Assembly: GCA_038093975.1 (NCBI GenBank)
Contig: JBBPTG010000076.1
Coordinates: 59,278-123,277, forward strand
Reading direction: 5' to 3'
Length of the DNA: 64,000 bases
DNA from: Chalciporus piperatus
Taxonomy: Eukaryota; Basidiomycota; Agaricomycetes; Boletales; Boletaceae
Shown here one piece after another: positions 1 to 10,605 of this stretch. The notes under the pieces are model-generated. The model was not told the DNA's origin. It made no database searches and worked only from the letters and a program-made list of their open reading frames with translations. The position numbers and the translations under genes are program-made. Positions within the stretch are counted from its first letter, which is position 1; every line of letters starts with the position of its first letter.

Positions 1-2
1 GT

Positions 3-1763
3 CGAGAACATTTCGAGATTTGGACTGATCACAAGAATCTCGAATATTGGAAATCTCCCAAAACTCTGAGCCCACGTCAAGCATGTTGGAATGTGTTGCT
101 CTCAGAGTATAATTACTCGATTATTTATAAACCGGGTTCTACAAATGGAAGGGCTGATGCTTTATCTCGTCGAGAAGATCACGGAGAAGCAGATTCCGAC
201 CATAACAAAAATATTACGGTACTTCCCGCTTCGGTCTTTATTAATACGGTTACTCTTTCTTCGCCTATTTATGACGAAATACAAAATGAATCAGAAAAAA
301 TGAAAAATGATACAATAGATAGCTTTACTTTTGACGAAGGATCTATAGTATTTAAAAATGACAAAAACAAAGTTTTCGTACCTATTTCTTTGCGTATGAA
401 ACTTCTTACAATACTTCATGATTCTCCTATTGGTGGCCACAGTGGTCAAGGACGCACATTACATCTGGTTACTCAATACTTCTCGTGGTCTGGTATCACA
501 AAGGACGTTAAAACTTACGTAGAACATTGTCAGACGTGCGCCCTCACGAAGGGAAAGTCAACTGCACAAGCTGGCAAATTAATTCCCCTTCCAGTTCCGA
601 AAGAACCATGGAAGGATATATCTATAGACTTTACCACGGGTTTCCCCAAATCACGTGGTTTTGATGCTATTTGTGTAATTGTAGATCGCTTCTCTAAAGA
701 AGTAGAGTTTATCGCTTGTAAAAAGACAATTTCTTCAAAAGAACTAGCTATTTTATTTAGAGACAATGTTTGGTGTAGACACGGACTTCCCTCTTCGATT
801 GTTTCAGATCGAGGACCGCAATTTGCATCGGAGTTTACTTCGCAGCTTTGCACCCTTCTAGGAATAGAACAGAAGCTGTCAACCGCTTATCACCCCCAAA
901 CCGATGGCCAAACGGAGCGTATGAACCGAGAACTCCAGCAGTATCTCCGTGCTTACGTGGCTAAACGTCAAACGGAATGGGCTGATTGGTTGAAGATAGC
1001 GCAATTCCATCATAATTCCTCCCTTTCCACCACTACCGGAACGATCCTCTTCGCTATCACAAAAAACTACATCCCACGCATGGGATTCGAAGGCGATTCA
1101 TCTCCGGCTGGTGCATTCTTAGAGAAATGTGGAAAGGCACACAAAGAAGTGGAGCAGGCGTTAGAAGAAACTCAGAACCGGATGAAAGAGCAAGCAGACA
1201 AGCATCGGTCCGAAGCTCCAGATTATCAAATCGGAGATTTCGTTATATTATCCACGGACAATTTCAAATTACCTTATCCTTCCAAAAAGATGACACAGAA
1301 CTGGATTGGACCCTATCAGATCACGAAGGTCCTTCCAAATGCAGTTACACTCGACTTGCCTAATTCTATGCATATACATCCCACGGTTAATGTCAAACGA
1401 GTCAAACCGGCTTGAGAACCGTTGGAAGGGCAACCGGTCCGTCTTCCGGATCCGGTAATAGTCAACCAAGAAGGAGAAGAAGAGTATGAGGTGGATTACA
1501 TAGTGAAATCTCAGGTTAAACAAGGACAGTTAGAGTACCTGGTTCATTGGAAAGGCTGGGACATATCGGACCATACATGGGAAAAGGCAGTGCATTTGTC
1601 AAATGCACCCGAAGCTGTCAAAGCTTTTCACAAAAAGCACCCGTCCGCCCCACGCCAAATCAACATGACCATGGGAAATTTCTCTGCCTTGTTCCAAAAA
1701 TACGAAAATCTGACAGAGGTTTCTGAACGCAAGTTGCCAAATCGCCTGGAATGTGATTCCTAG
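3..1763 (+). pseudogene. Ty3/Gypsy chromovirus Pol, 3' part (RNase H end, integrase, chromodomain)
   Basis: The frame is already open at the left edge, so the protein starts outside the window. It begins in the RNase H end (WTDHKNLEYW), then has the integrase zinc region (H around GGHSGQGRTLH, C pair at EHCQTC), the catalytic core with D in SIDFTTGF, D in VSDRGPQF and E in TDGQTERMN, and a C-terminal chromodomain (LVHWKGWDISDHTWE) that in this group binds chromatin marks and steers integration. The triad is intact. An in-frame TGA at 1413-1415 separates integrase from chromodomain; the frame continues unchanged after it, so this is a nonsense mutation, probably from CGA. A second copy of the same family lies at 26862-29175. 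It is followed by a purine tract (1762-1774) and the 3' LTR. Confidence 0.93.
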
Positions 1764-1774
1764 AGAGGGGATAG

Positions 1775-2227
1775 TATTATAGTATTTAAAAACTTTTCAA
1801 ACTTTTGCCTACAACGGTCTTCAAACACTGGACTTTGTCTACAACTTAGGGGTCAAGCCGGATTCATCCTTGTCCGCTCCGGTAGTCCCTGTAGCATTAC
1901 GTAATCTATTACATAATCAGGTCATGTGACAAAGGTCCAGACTTAGATGAGTCAGCAATGATGTCATGGCCTAGACCCTAATCCGTGCCTGGTACCTTTT
2001 CTTATCATCATACCATTTACCTTATCTATCTTTCCCTTTGTGTTTTCCTTATTCGGCTGTTGGTCTGTGCGCACTTCTCAATAGTATATAAGTAGCCCTG
2101 TACTTATCACAGACCCCAGTCTAATCCATTTGTGACTTCACCGTCATTAAGCTTTAGTACTCAGCTTATCCTTTGCAAGTTCTAGTGTGACCTAAGTCCC
2201 CGCCGTGTGTTGTGAGCAATCATAACA
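1775..2227 (+). repeat. 3' LTR of the gypsy chromovirus
   Basis: Starts at the purine tract after Pol and ends CATAACA. Other copies begin TGTTATAG, while this one begins TATTATAG (terminal G to A). Full or partial copies are at 18693-19119 (+), 18056-18471 (-) and 29974-30403 (-). It holds a TATA box (TATATAAG, 2085-2092); 33 nt downstream lies AGTCTAAT (2118-2125), the likely RNA start, which matches the primer-binding site of the second copy. The DIRS-like reverse transcriptase resumes immediately after the LTR, so this element inserted into it. Confidence 0.92.
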
Positions 2228-2468
2228 GAGGTGATGGCGTGTTTCCACCATTCGAGGTCTTCTGCGATGGCTTTATCGGGTCGGTGCGGCATGAATGGTT
2301 GGTCAGCGCACACTGCTAACATGCGCTCGAAGCCTGTGAGGTAAGCTCTACCTTCCGAGATTAATGAGGCAGTGTGCAGGAGCTTGCCGTAGAGTTTTCG
2401 GACATCTTCGAGGCAGTGGGTGCCTCGTTGCTCCCATGCATTGATGGCTTGTATGTACTTGTCACGCT
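2228..2468 (-). pseudogene. DIRS-like reverse transcriptase, third segment
   Basis: Minus-strand reading continues from 8154-8259 across the copia A insertion (5-bp duplication ACGCT). It carries the RT/RNase H region typical of basidiomycete DIRS-like elements, with KLYGKLLHTASLI and a GRAYLTGFE stretch, and is cut off at 2227 by the gypsy LTR. With 8154-8259 and 8956-9337 it forms one reverse transcriptase second half. Assignment is by remembered family motifs. Confidence 0.75.
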
Positions 2469-2652
2469 TGTGGAGAGGGTTCCTTTGAGGAACTACTTCT
2501 GGTGCTTACCTAGTGTTGAGGTTGGTGAGTAACGTCGAACGTTGTGGTTACAAGTCAAGTTGTATGAGAACTCAGATCGACTGAGTCCGAATGTGATATA
2601 GAACAAGCGTGGTAAATACCTTCTATACTAAGAATGTACGCTACGTTCAACA
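2469..2652 (-). repeat. Copia A 3' LTR
   Basis: 184 bp, starting TGTTGAAC on the minus strand and ending CCACA. A polypurine tract (AGCAAGGGGGAG on the minus strand) precedes it. It differs from the 5' LTR at three positions. Confidence 0.93.
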
Positions 2653-2723
2653 CTCCCCCTTGCTAAGTGTACAGAGACACGTAAGCATAAATGAGGACTT
2701 CCGCACGATAGGTATCGGCGAGA

Positions 2724-5700
2724 TCAACTGGTGTAGAATACCAGACCGAGTTCAGAGCGGAACTTCTCGAACTTGACATGTCCGAGGTTCTTTGTCAACA
2801 TTTCCGCTGGATTGTCAGTTCCAGGGATGTAGAAGAGTTCTACTTCTTTCCACTTCATTATGGCATCACGTATAAAGAAGTACCGTAGTGGAATATGTTT
2901 ATTACGCTTCTCGGTAACAGGATTTTCACCCATGAATAGTGATCCTTGGTTATCACCACAGACCGGTATAGCTTTTAGCTTATAACCTAGTTCAGAGAAC
3001 ATGTGGTGTATCCAGGATACTTGTCTTGTGCAATCGCTCAATGCCATGTACTCAGCTTCTGTAGAGTTGAGGGCGGTAGAGCTCTGCAAGTGTGAATTCC
3101 AAAGGAAAGCACCGTCCACAAGTTTCAGGAAAAATCCTGTCTGCGAGTGTCTTGTGATGGGATCTTGTCCCCAATCAGAGTCGGTACAGGCAAAAATGCC
3201 TTTGCCAGATGCACCATTAAAGGTAAGGGAGTATTGACGAGTACCAACAAGGTATCGACATACATACATGGCCCTATCCAAGTGCTCCTTAGTAGGATTG
3301 GCAGATTGCCTTGCAAGTTGGGTAACTGCGTAGGTGATGTCTGGGCGTGTACCTAACATCAGGTATAATAACGAGCCAATCACCGTTTGAAAGCGCGTCC
3401 GCAATTCGAAGTCAACGGGGGCAACGTTCTTCTCTGGGTAATAACCCTGAGGAAGTGGAGTGGGTGCGGCTTTAGCATTCGTCATGCCGAAGCGTTCAAG
3501 CACCTTGTCGAGGTATTTGCACTGATCAATGTGCAGCTTTTTGTCTTCTCGACGAAGTTTCATCCCAAGGAACTCTTTGGGTTCCCCGAGGTCTCGACAT
3601 TCCCATGTCTTCATGAATGTGGCCTTTAGCTTGTTTACGACAGCTTTGTTAGGTCCACAGAAGAGGGCGTCATCAACGTAAACAATCGCAATGACGATAT
3701 CATTTCCATTGCGGTATATGAACAGGCCGGCATCAGTCTTGAGCCTTGTGAAGCCAAGTTCAGCCATAGACTTGTCTAACGTGCGCCACCAGGATAATCC
3801 TGCTTGTTTGAGGCCGTATATTGCACGTAGTAGTCTTAGGACTTTGCCTTTTTTATCGGGTGGCATAAAACCCTCAGGAAACTCCATGTAGAGTTCCTCT
3901 TCCAGTTTGCCGTATAGATAGGCAGATCGTACGTCGAGGCCGGTGATGTACCAGTCCTCTAGTGTAGAAAGGGCGAGCATACACCGCACCGTTTCGTATC
4001 GTACAACTGGGGAAAAGATCTGATCGTAGCAGGAGGTGCAGGCGGAGCTGCAGGTGGGGTTTCCGGGTGTGCTGGCTGGGGATCAGGGGCGGGTTTAACC
4101 GCATCAGACTGATCGTCAGAAGAGTCAGAGTCTGAAGACTCGTTTTCATCATCGGTGTGTCGATGTGTTTCAGTGGGCGGGTGACTTACAGGCCTGTGAG
4201 GGCGTGCACCGGGACACTTAGGAAACAAATGCTCATCAAAGATGGCATGTGCTGACGTGTGCATGGAGTTGTTGGGGCGCATGAAAATGTAGTTGCGCTC
4301 ACTACCAGGGGCAACACCGAGATATATCATCAATTGTGACTTTGGTTGTAGTTTCCCTTTGCGAGTTTCATCGGGAAGATGCACATATGCACCACATCCG
4401 AACACTCTTAGGTGGGAGACGGAGGATTGTTCCCCTGTAAGTTTCTCCATAGGGGTCTTCCAATTTAACCTAGCCATTGGTGTACGGTTGTACACATGGG
4501 ATGCATGCGTAATCGTGAATTCCCAGTAAGAATCAGGTAGGCAAGCGTGTAATCGCATCGCCTGTGCTTTGTCCATTAGTGTGCGGATTAAGCGTTCCGC
4601 ACGCCCGTTCTGCTGATGTGCGTATGGGGCGGACTGTTGAATATGAATGCCTTCATCGCGCATGTATTCCGTGAATGCTTTGGAGGTATATTCGCCTCCT
4701 GCATTGGACTTCCAAGTCTTTACTTTGGCGTTGTACTGTGTGCGGATGAATGCAATAAATTGTTTGACCATTTTAATGGTCTGGTCCTTTGTACGTATGA
4801 GGGCGAGCCAGGACATCAATGTGAAGTCATCGTAGAATACGACCGCGTATTTAAACTTATGGTACGATTCTATCTCGAACGACTTGAGATCAGAGTGAAT
4901 CAACTCAAAAGGAGCGCTTGCGCGCGTCTCAGTATGAGGAAACGTCCTGTTAGGCTGTTTGCCGAGTTTGCAACCGGGACAAATAGGAGGGATGGACAGA
5001 ATATCGACGTCCGGGAAATCTTTGAGATGTTTGCGTGCGGCTTTTAGCACATCACGCGAGGGATGACCGAGGCGGCGGTGTAGCAAGTCGTAGTCCACAG
5101 CGGCCATGCTGATAGGCTTGGCATGTGGTTTGATGGTTGGTGCTTTGATCCAGTACATGGTGTCACGACCATGTGAGTGAAACGATAATATTGTCTTTTT
5201 AATGCAGGTATCTTGAAATTCGATACCGTTTGGAACAGCTTTCAGTGTAAGACACTGATCTTTGAGGAGTGTACCCATCGAGATAAGCTTGATGTTACAA
5301 GTGGGCATGTATATGGTCGGCGATAACCGCACGGTGTTTCCATTGAATTCCACAATCACTGTGCCGATGCCAAGAATTGGCGCACGACCGTTCACTGTCT
5401 GTGAGTACTCTGGCTTGGTGAAAGCATTGTACTCAGCGAAATCATTCATATTATTTGTAAAATGAGCCGAAGCTCCTGAATCTAGCAACCAAAGGTCTGC
5501 TGGTGTATCATACACATCGTTTTTTTGCTTGCCCTTATTGTTCTTCGTACAGTTATCACACAGAGAGAACGGGGTAGCAGCAGATTTATTGCTATCTACT
5601 ACATCAGACATATTATTACGCAATATAAAATTCTGAGGCGAACACCGCACGTCAGTGTCTGTGTAGAGAAAAAGCGGGAATGGGACTTGCCAAATGTTTG

Positions 5701-7676
5701 CGGCCCCAAAGTCGAAGTACTGCGAGATAAACTCGTCAGGTTCTTCGTTGCCCAGGGAGACGGTGTCCTCGTTCTCCGCCTCATACTCCTCGTCGAGGGG
5801 CATGATGGAGGCGATCTCCATCTCCGCGTCTTCGATCGTTTCCTCCAGACGCTCTAGAAGAGAGCGGGAGGGGGTTTCGTGAATACGGGAAAAACCAGAG
5901 GGGCCGAAGTAGGCTGCACCGAGCTGGTTCTGGAGAGTCCTATGGTCATTGACCGGATAGGACATTGAGGCGCCATCCTTCTTGTAGAAGGGCGAACGCG
6001 GGAGAGAGACGTGAGTCTCGTAGTCGATGTGGCGGTTGGCCATGGGGTCGAGCGTACAGACAGTCTCGATGGTAGGGGTAACACCCAGCCGGTCCGCAAG
6101 GGATATGGCGTTCTGGGTGTGAGGGAATGCGGGAGGCCCATAATGGTGGGCGCCAGTAGTGTGCGCAATGGTTCGAGGGTCGACAGTGGGGGAGGTGAAG
6201 ATGGTGGAAGCCGGGCTGAGCACCGGAGCGTTGGAGAAAGAGGAGAAGGCGAAGGACGCAGATGCGTCGTTTGCATTGGTGCGACGTTCGTCGCGCTTCT
6301 TCTTCCCGTTTTCCGAGCGCTTACTTTCTCTGCGCTTCTTCTTCTTCTGCTCGTCTTCCGGCTTCTGCGAGGCAGAGGACTCCTGTTGTTGATTAAACTT
6401 GGGGTCGTCCCCCTTCCGCTTAACAGCGGAGATCTGGTTTGCCTGTTGAGCAGGCTGCACATTCTTCGGCACACGTCGGGAGATGTGCTGCTGGTAGGCA
6501 GCGACGACACGTTGTTCGATTTGCACCAGCGTAGGTGCAGCGACGGCGGGAGTGGCGGTAGTGACGGCGGTAGGGACGGATCTCTCGTTTACTGATTTCA
6601 CGACGTAGTCGGCGTAGGCGGGGAGCTTAGCCAACACGAACATCCGCTGGATGTTCTCTGGGATGGTGTACGTCAGCGTGTTGAGTTTAGCGAAGGAGCT
6701 GTTGAGGGCAGCGAATGTCTTCCCCGGATGGTCTTCCATGGGGAAGTTGAGCGCGAGCATCCTCTGTATCTCCGTGTAGGCGGCGGCGTCTGACGTGGAG
6801 TCGTAACGTGTTTTGATCGCGTTCCAGAGCTGAGCGGAGTCGGGATAAGTAGCGAGAGGGAACTGGCTGGCGACGTGCGTTTCGAGGCGCATGCGCATGG
6901 AGCTGAGAACCTTATCATCATCGTCTTGCCACGCATCGATCTGCGCCTGGGTTGCAGGTAGTGTTTCGAGGTCCAGTCCAGTCCAGTCTTTTGACTATTT
7001 TTCAAGGCAACTGGACTGGACTGGTCTTTTTTTTTATCCAAATCTTTGGCAACTGGACTGAAACTGATGGCAACCAGTTGCCATCAGTTGCGCTACCAGT
7101 TGCAACCAGTTGTGATCAGTTTTGTTGGCAACCAGTCTCAACCAGTTTTACACTGGTTTCATGTAAAAAATAGACTTAATCAACAATATGTAGAATAAAA
7201 TAGTATTCATAACACAATAAATACTATGTAAAATATCAATAATGTCAGTTAAACATTGTAAAATTGATCAAAATTGTGCCAAATTGACCATAAAGTCTAC
7301 ATTTATGCCAAATATTTATGCCAAAACCACCATGCAACTGGTTTGCTGAAAGACTGGTTGCAATTGGTTGCAACTGGTCTTTTGAAATTTTCAAAATCAA
7401 GGCAACTGCAACTGGTCGTCAAGCAAAATTGGTAGGACTGGCAACTGAAGTCCAGTTGCGATCAGTTGCGGTCCAGTCCAGTTGCCAGTCTTTACCAGTT
7501 GTGCAACTGGACCTCAAAACACTAGTTGCAGGCGGGACATCAGTGGCGGCGGGGATGGCGCGAACCATGACCTTCTGCCATAGGCCTTGGGAGCGGATAT
7601 AATCCTGCATCTCCTCGACCCAGCGAGTATAGTTGGTGCCGTTCAGGCGAGCGATCTCCTTAAGTGCGGAAGACAT
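2724..7676 (-). pseudogene. Copia A Gag-Pol polyprotein (interrupted and deleted)
   Basis: Starts at MSSALKEIARLNGTNY (7676), a UBN2-type gag start. Gag is split by the MITE at 6959-7524; the frame resumes exactly after the 8-bp duplication. Then follow a lysine/arginine-rich stretch (probable nuclear localisation or RNA binding), protease (LWLLDSGASAHF), integrase zinc region (HRRLGH and CPGCKLGK) and core. The integrase triad is damaged: D in HSDLKS and E in NGRAER are present, but the middle motif reads KSNAGGEY where copia B has MSDAGGEY. At about 4025 a deletion of roughly 230 codons fuses the post-integrase linker out of frame to the RT at YDQIFSPVVR. RT keeps YVDD (AIVYVDDALF) and the RNase H motifs (TDSDWG, STEAEY, CGDNQGS), ending at 2724. 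It cannot make a working enzyme set. Confidence 0.93.
6959..7524. mobile_element. hAT-type MITE inside copia A gag
   Basis: 566 bp with inverted ends TAGTGTTTCGAGGTCCAGTC and the matching ACTGGACCTCAAAACACTA, flanked by a perfect 8-bp duplication GTTGCAGG (6951-6958, 7525-7532). Removing the element and one duplication copy restores the gag frame. The inside is rich in CAACTGG-type words and AT; there is no transposase. 8-bp duplications and TAGTG termini point to the hAT superfamily. A fragment of the same subfamily lies at 57120-57306. Confidence 0.93.
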
Positions 7677-7950
7677 TGTTAGAGCTAGTGGGATGAGGCG
7701 TCAGTGTTGCCTTTATCAAAGATAAGAAAAAGGGAGCGGGTGGAACCGCTTCAGCGTGAACGCTCAGAGCCCATATCCTAGGGGGACATAGTCTCCCCAT
7801 GGGATCTGACTCATTGTGGTCATGTCCCATCTGAGCGTGACCGCATCATGAGGGATGCTCGGCGGTAAAACCGCACAGAGCGACCAAACGTTCTTGTTAG
7901 GCAAGAACACCAGAGTAGTCAGCGGCGCTTTCGCGCACAGCTGAGCTACC

Positions 7951-7964
7951 CAGGGCTCATAACC
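7951..7964 (-). promoter_or_regulatory. Copia A primer-binding site (half-tRNA type)
   Basis: Directly after the 5' LTR on the minus strand reads GGTTATGAGCCCTG. This is complementary to the initiator tRNA-Met anticodon arm (GGGCTCATAACC), the primer mode known for Drosophila copia and Ty5, rather than the tRNA 3' end. The same sequence follows the LTRs of copia B and C. Confidence 0.8.
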
Positions 7965-8148
7965 TATGGAGAGGGTTCCTGTGAGGAACTACTTCTGGTG
8001 CTTACCTAGTGTTGAGGTTGGTGAGTAACGTCGAACGTTGTGGTTACAAGTCAAGTTGTATTAGAACTCAGATCGACTGAGTCCGAATGTGATATAGAAC
8101 AAGCGTGGTAAATACCTTCTATACTAAGAATGTACGCTACGTTCAACA
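7965..8148 (-). repeat. Copia A 5' LTR
   Basis: 184 bp, TGTTGAAC to CCATA on the minus strand; the terminal CA of the 3' copy is TA here. The 5-bp duplication ACGCT follows at 8149-8153. Confidence 0.92.
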
Positions 8149-8153
8149 ACGCT

Positions 8154-8259
8154 TCTCAGGGCTGAGTTCGACAATGGACCGTCTTAGGTCCCATCGGAAG
8201 CCGATGTATGTAGTTGACGAGCTGAAAGGTTGGTCTTTGGATTTTTCCCATGGGATGCC
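8154..8259 (-). pseudogene. DIRS-like reverse transcriptase, second segment
   Basis: Short minus-strand stretch (TTYIGFRWDLRRSIVELS) between the MITE at 8260-8947 and copia A. With the insertions removed it joins the first segment (DIDQISLELGIP) at the MITE duplication and the third segment at the copia duplication. Confidence 0.75.
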
Positions 8260-8947
8260 TAGTGTTTAAAAGTCCAGTTAAGTTAAGTTTTTGTACCTCT
8301 TTTGACAAAACTGTAACTGTAACTGGTTATCAATTTCGGCAAAATCAGTTTAACTGAACTGAAACTCTACATAACTGTCATATCAGTTATGGTCCAGTTT
8401 GTGACCAGTTTGTGACCGGTTTTTTGTAATAACTGGACAAACATTAGAAAGCCCTGATTCTAGCTTTAAAATGACCCCTGGATCATGTGATTTGGTTCAG
8501 TCCTTGAGAAGATATGCTCATTTTATTATATTACCATGATTATCATATGTTTTGGTGGATATAGCATTGGAATGGAGGACAAGTTAAGGAAAATACAAGC
8601 AAATATGTAATCTCAGCAGTGCAAATTAACATGTGTATTTGAGTTGAGTGTGTCTCAATCAGTAATTTCATCAGTTTACTTCAATATTCAGAGAAAAAGT
8701 CAAATAAGGTCAGAGAAATTTGTAACAAATCAGGAAAAATAGTGGTAGATGACCATATATAGGTTATTATTTATAACCAGTTATAACCAGTTTGTGTACA
8801 GTTTTGTAAAATTTTGGAAGTGACAAAACTGTAACTGAAACTGGACGTAACCAGTTACAATTTTTCACCCAGTTTCAGTTATATTTTGCTCCAGTTAAGT
8901 TAAGTTTCGGTTTTTTTCCAGTTATGTAACTGGACTTTTAAACACTA
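8260..8947. mobile_element. hAT-type MITE in DIRS-like RT
   Basis: 688 bp with termini TAGTGTTTAAAAGTCCAG and CTGGACTTTTAAACACTA and a perfect 8-bp duplication GGGATGCC (8252-8259, 8948-8955). The AT-rich interior carries runs like CAGTTAAGTTAAG rather than the CCGGTTGCAACCGG words of other copies, so it is a distinct subfamily with the same ends. No coding capacity. Confidence 0.94.
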
Positions 8948-8955
8948 GGGATGCC

Positions 8956-9337
8956 TAGCTCAAGGGAAATCTGATCAATGTCTTCTAGCAGTAGGTGAAG
9001 AGAGCATCGTGATGGGACCGCGGGGAGGATTGCGAGAGATCTGCGATCAGATGCAGGCAGTTTTTGCTAAATTCTTGGATGGAGCCATCCTCGTTGGTTG
9101 CGCCGCCAAACCATAGGCAACTGCCCGTTTGCTGTGTCCCTCGCTGTGCAATTTCACGGTGAAAAAGCTGACAGATGTGGTTATATTGGTCAAGGTGCGT
9201 GGTTTTTACCCTGAAGAAAATGTGGTCATTGACCCACTTGTCTAGTGGGCCGATGCCACAATGTCTAAATATTTCGGCCACTGCATCTGCAACGTGGCCA
9301 TAACTACCTGCTGATGGTGTGGCGCCGTAGGCTGTGC
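8956..9337 (-). pseudogene. DIRS-like reverse transcriptase, first segment of second half
   Basis: Minus-strand reading begins right after the E1 terminus: TAYGATPSAGSYGHVADAVA, then GIGPLDKWVNDHIFFR. In this family the VDD box of KWVDDH is the catalytic YxDD-like motif C; here it reads VND, so the first catalytic aspartate is lost. A one- to two-base indel near 8980 shifts the frame after DALFTYC before LLEDIDQIS. It continues through the MITE and copia A insertions to 2228. The other half of the enzyme (motif A, RDVAEAYRTIPL) is at 15611-15964 on the plus strand. Confidence 0.82.
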
Positions 9338-9583
9338 CATCAGGAAAAACCCCTGCTGGATAATTTGTGAAATTACCATAAAATTTCGTAAATTTGTCCA
9401 AATTTCAGGAATTTCATATACTTCCAAGAATTTCTGATATTTGTGACAAATACTTGACTTTTCCAGCATGTATATTAGATCAATTTTCTTAAATTTCATA
9501 AAAAGCATGGTTATTAGTGATATTTTATGAAAATTCACAGTAATCATGGTAGTTCATATGAACTCAGTAGAGAAGGTAGAATT

Positions 9584-9866
9584 AGAATGTATACTCAAAG
9601 TGGGAAAAAGTGTACAAATGTGTAGTTACTGAATGTGTAGTGAAAGTGTAGGAAAGTGTGGCTAGATTGAGTGTACCAAAAGTGTACAAAAAAGTGTACT
9701 AAAAGTGTAGTCAATGGTGTGGGAAAGTGTGTAGTAATAGAGTGTAGCTAAAGTGTACAAAATGTGTAGTAAATGTGTAGTTACCAATGTGGGAAAGTGT
9801 AGCTAGACTGTGTAGCAAAAGTGTACAAAAAATGTGGTAGCTATCTAGTGTAGGAGATCCTAATAA
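9584..9866 (+). repeat. AAAGTGTA-type minisatellite
   Basis: Degenerate tandem repeat built from AAAGTGTACAAAA, AAAGTGTAG and GTGGGAAAGTGTAGCTAG blocks, with a higher-order unit of roughly 80-90 bp. Related arrays are at 17693-17895 (inverted), 21500-21716 and 25397-25498. Confidence 0.85.
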
Positions 9867-9930
9867 AGTATAGCTACATTTCCCTAATGCTCAGACTTGA
9901 ACAAAAAATCTGTGTAAAAAGTCATGTGAC

Positions 9931-10597
9931 TAGTGTTTAAAAGTCCGGTCCAGTCCGGTTTTTTTCCTTATTAGGAAGGCGACCAGACTGAGACCGGTTT
10001 TTTTAATTAATTAATTCATTAAAACTAGACCAAAACCAATAAAAACCGGTCTTTTGGCGGGTGCAACTGGTTGCAACTGGTTTTTACGCTTAGTGTGGGA
10101 GAAATTAAAGATAGTACCGGTTCCTGGCTATAAATCGGTCCCTGGGTCAAGCGAAACGGTTCACACGCTATAAAGATATGACCATTTCAAAACAGCATGT
10201 TTTTTGGAGTGGTACATCAGATATTATCAAGTTACGTGTGAAGTCAAGACCAATCCTAGACTCAATTCTCAACACAGACTAATGATATATAGATAAATAT
10301 GTAACTCAGAGAGTGTATATACATGATTGAATGAATTCTATGACATGTTAATCAACATTGTCATTGGCTAACGTCAATATTCATCAAAAAACTCAAATAA
10401 CATCCATAAAGGTCCGGAAAAATCAGGACAAATCAGAAAAAATAGGGTTCCAGTCTTTTTTTCTTTTTTTCGGTTGCAACTGCAGTCTTTTGATCTCAAA
10501 TGCCGGCAACTGGCAACTGCAGTCCAGTTGCGATCAGTTGCGGTCCAGTCCAGTTGCCAGTCTTTTACCAGTTGCGCAACTGGACTTTGAAACACTA
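9931..10597. mobile_element. hAT-type MITE inside E1
   Basis: 667 bp, starting TAGTGTTTAAAAGTCCGG and ending CTTTGAAACACTA, flanked by CATGTGAC / CATGTGAT (7 of 8 match). It shares a long conserved core (around GTGTGAACCGTTTCGCTTG) with the copies at 12844, 18472, 31712 and 62451, and is a near-identical inverted copy of the one at 12844. Confidence 0.92.
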
Positions 10598-10605
10598 CAT
10601 GTGAT

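Larger units (their letters stand above)
2469..8148 (-). mobile_element. Copia-type LTR retrotransposon A (nearly full length, defective)
   Basis: Two LTRs (2469-2652, 7965-8148) in direct orientation are flanked by a perfect 5-bp duplication ACGCT (2464-2468 and 8149-8153). The element reads on the minus strand: 5' LTR, tRNA-type primer site, gag-protease-integrase, then RT-RNase H, then a purine tract (2653-2662) and 3' LTR. It sits inside the DIRS-like reverse transcriptase and itself carries a hAT-type MITE in gag. The LTRs differ at only 3 of 184 positions, so the insertion is fairly recent, but an internal deletion removes the N-terminal part of RT. Confidence 0.95.

Noticed and set aside
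5854..6595. Long frames in other phases over copia A gag (218 and 194 codons)
   Set aside because: They are shadows of the gag frame, which has the conserved protease and integrase downstream.
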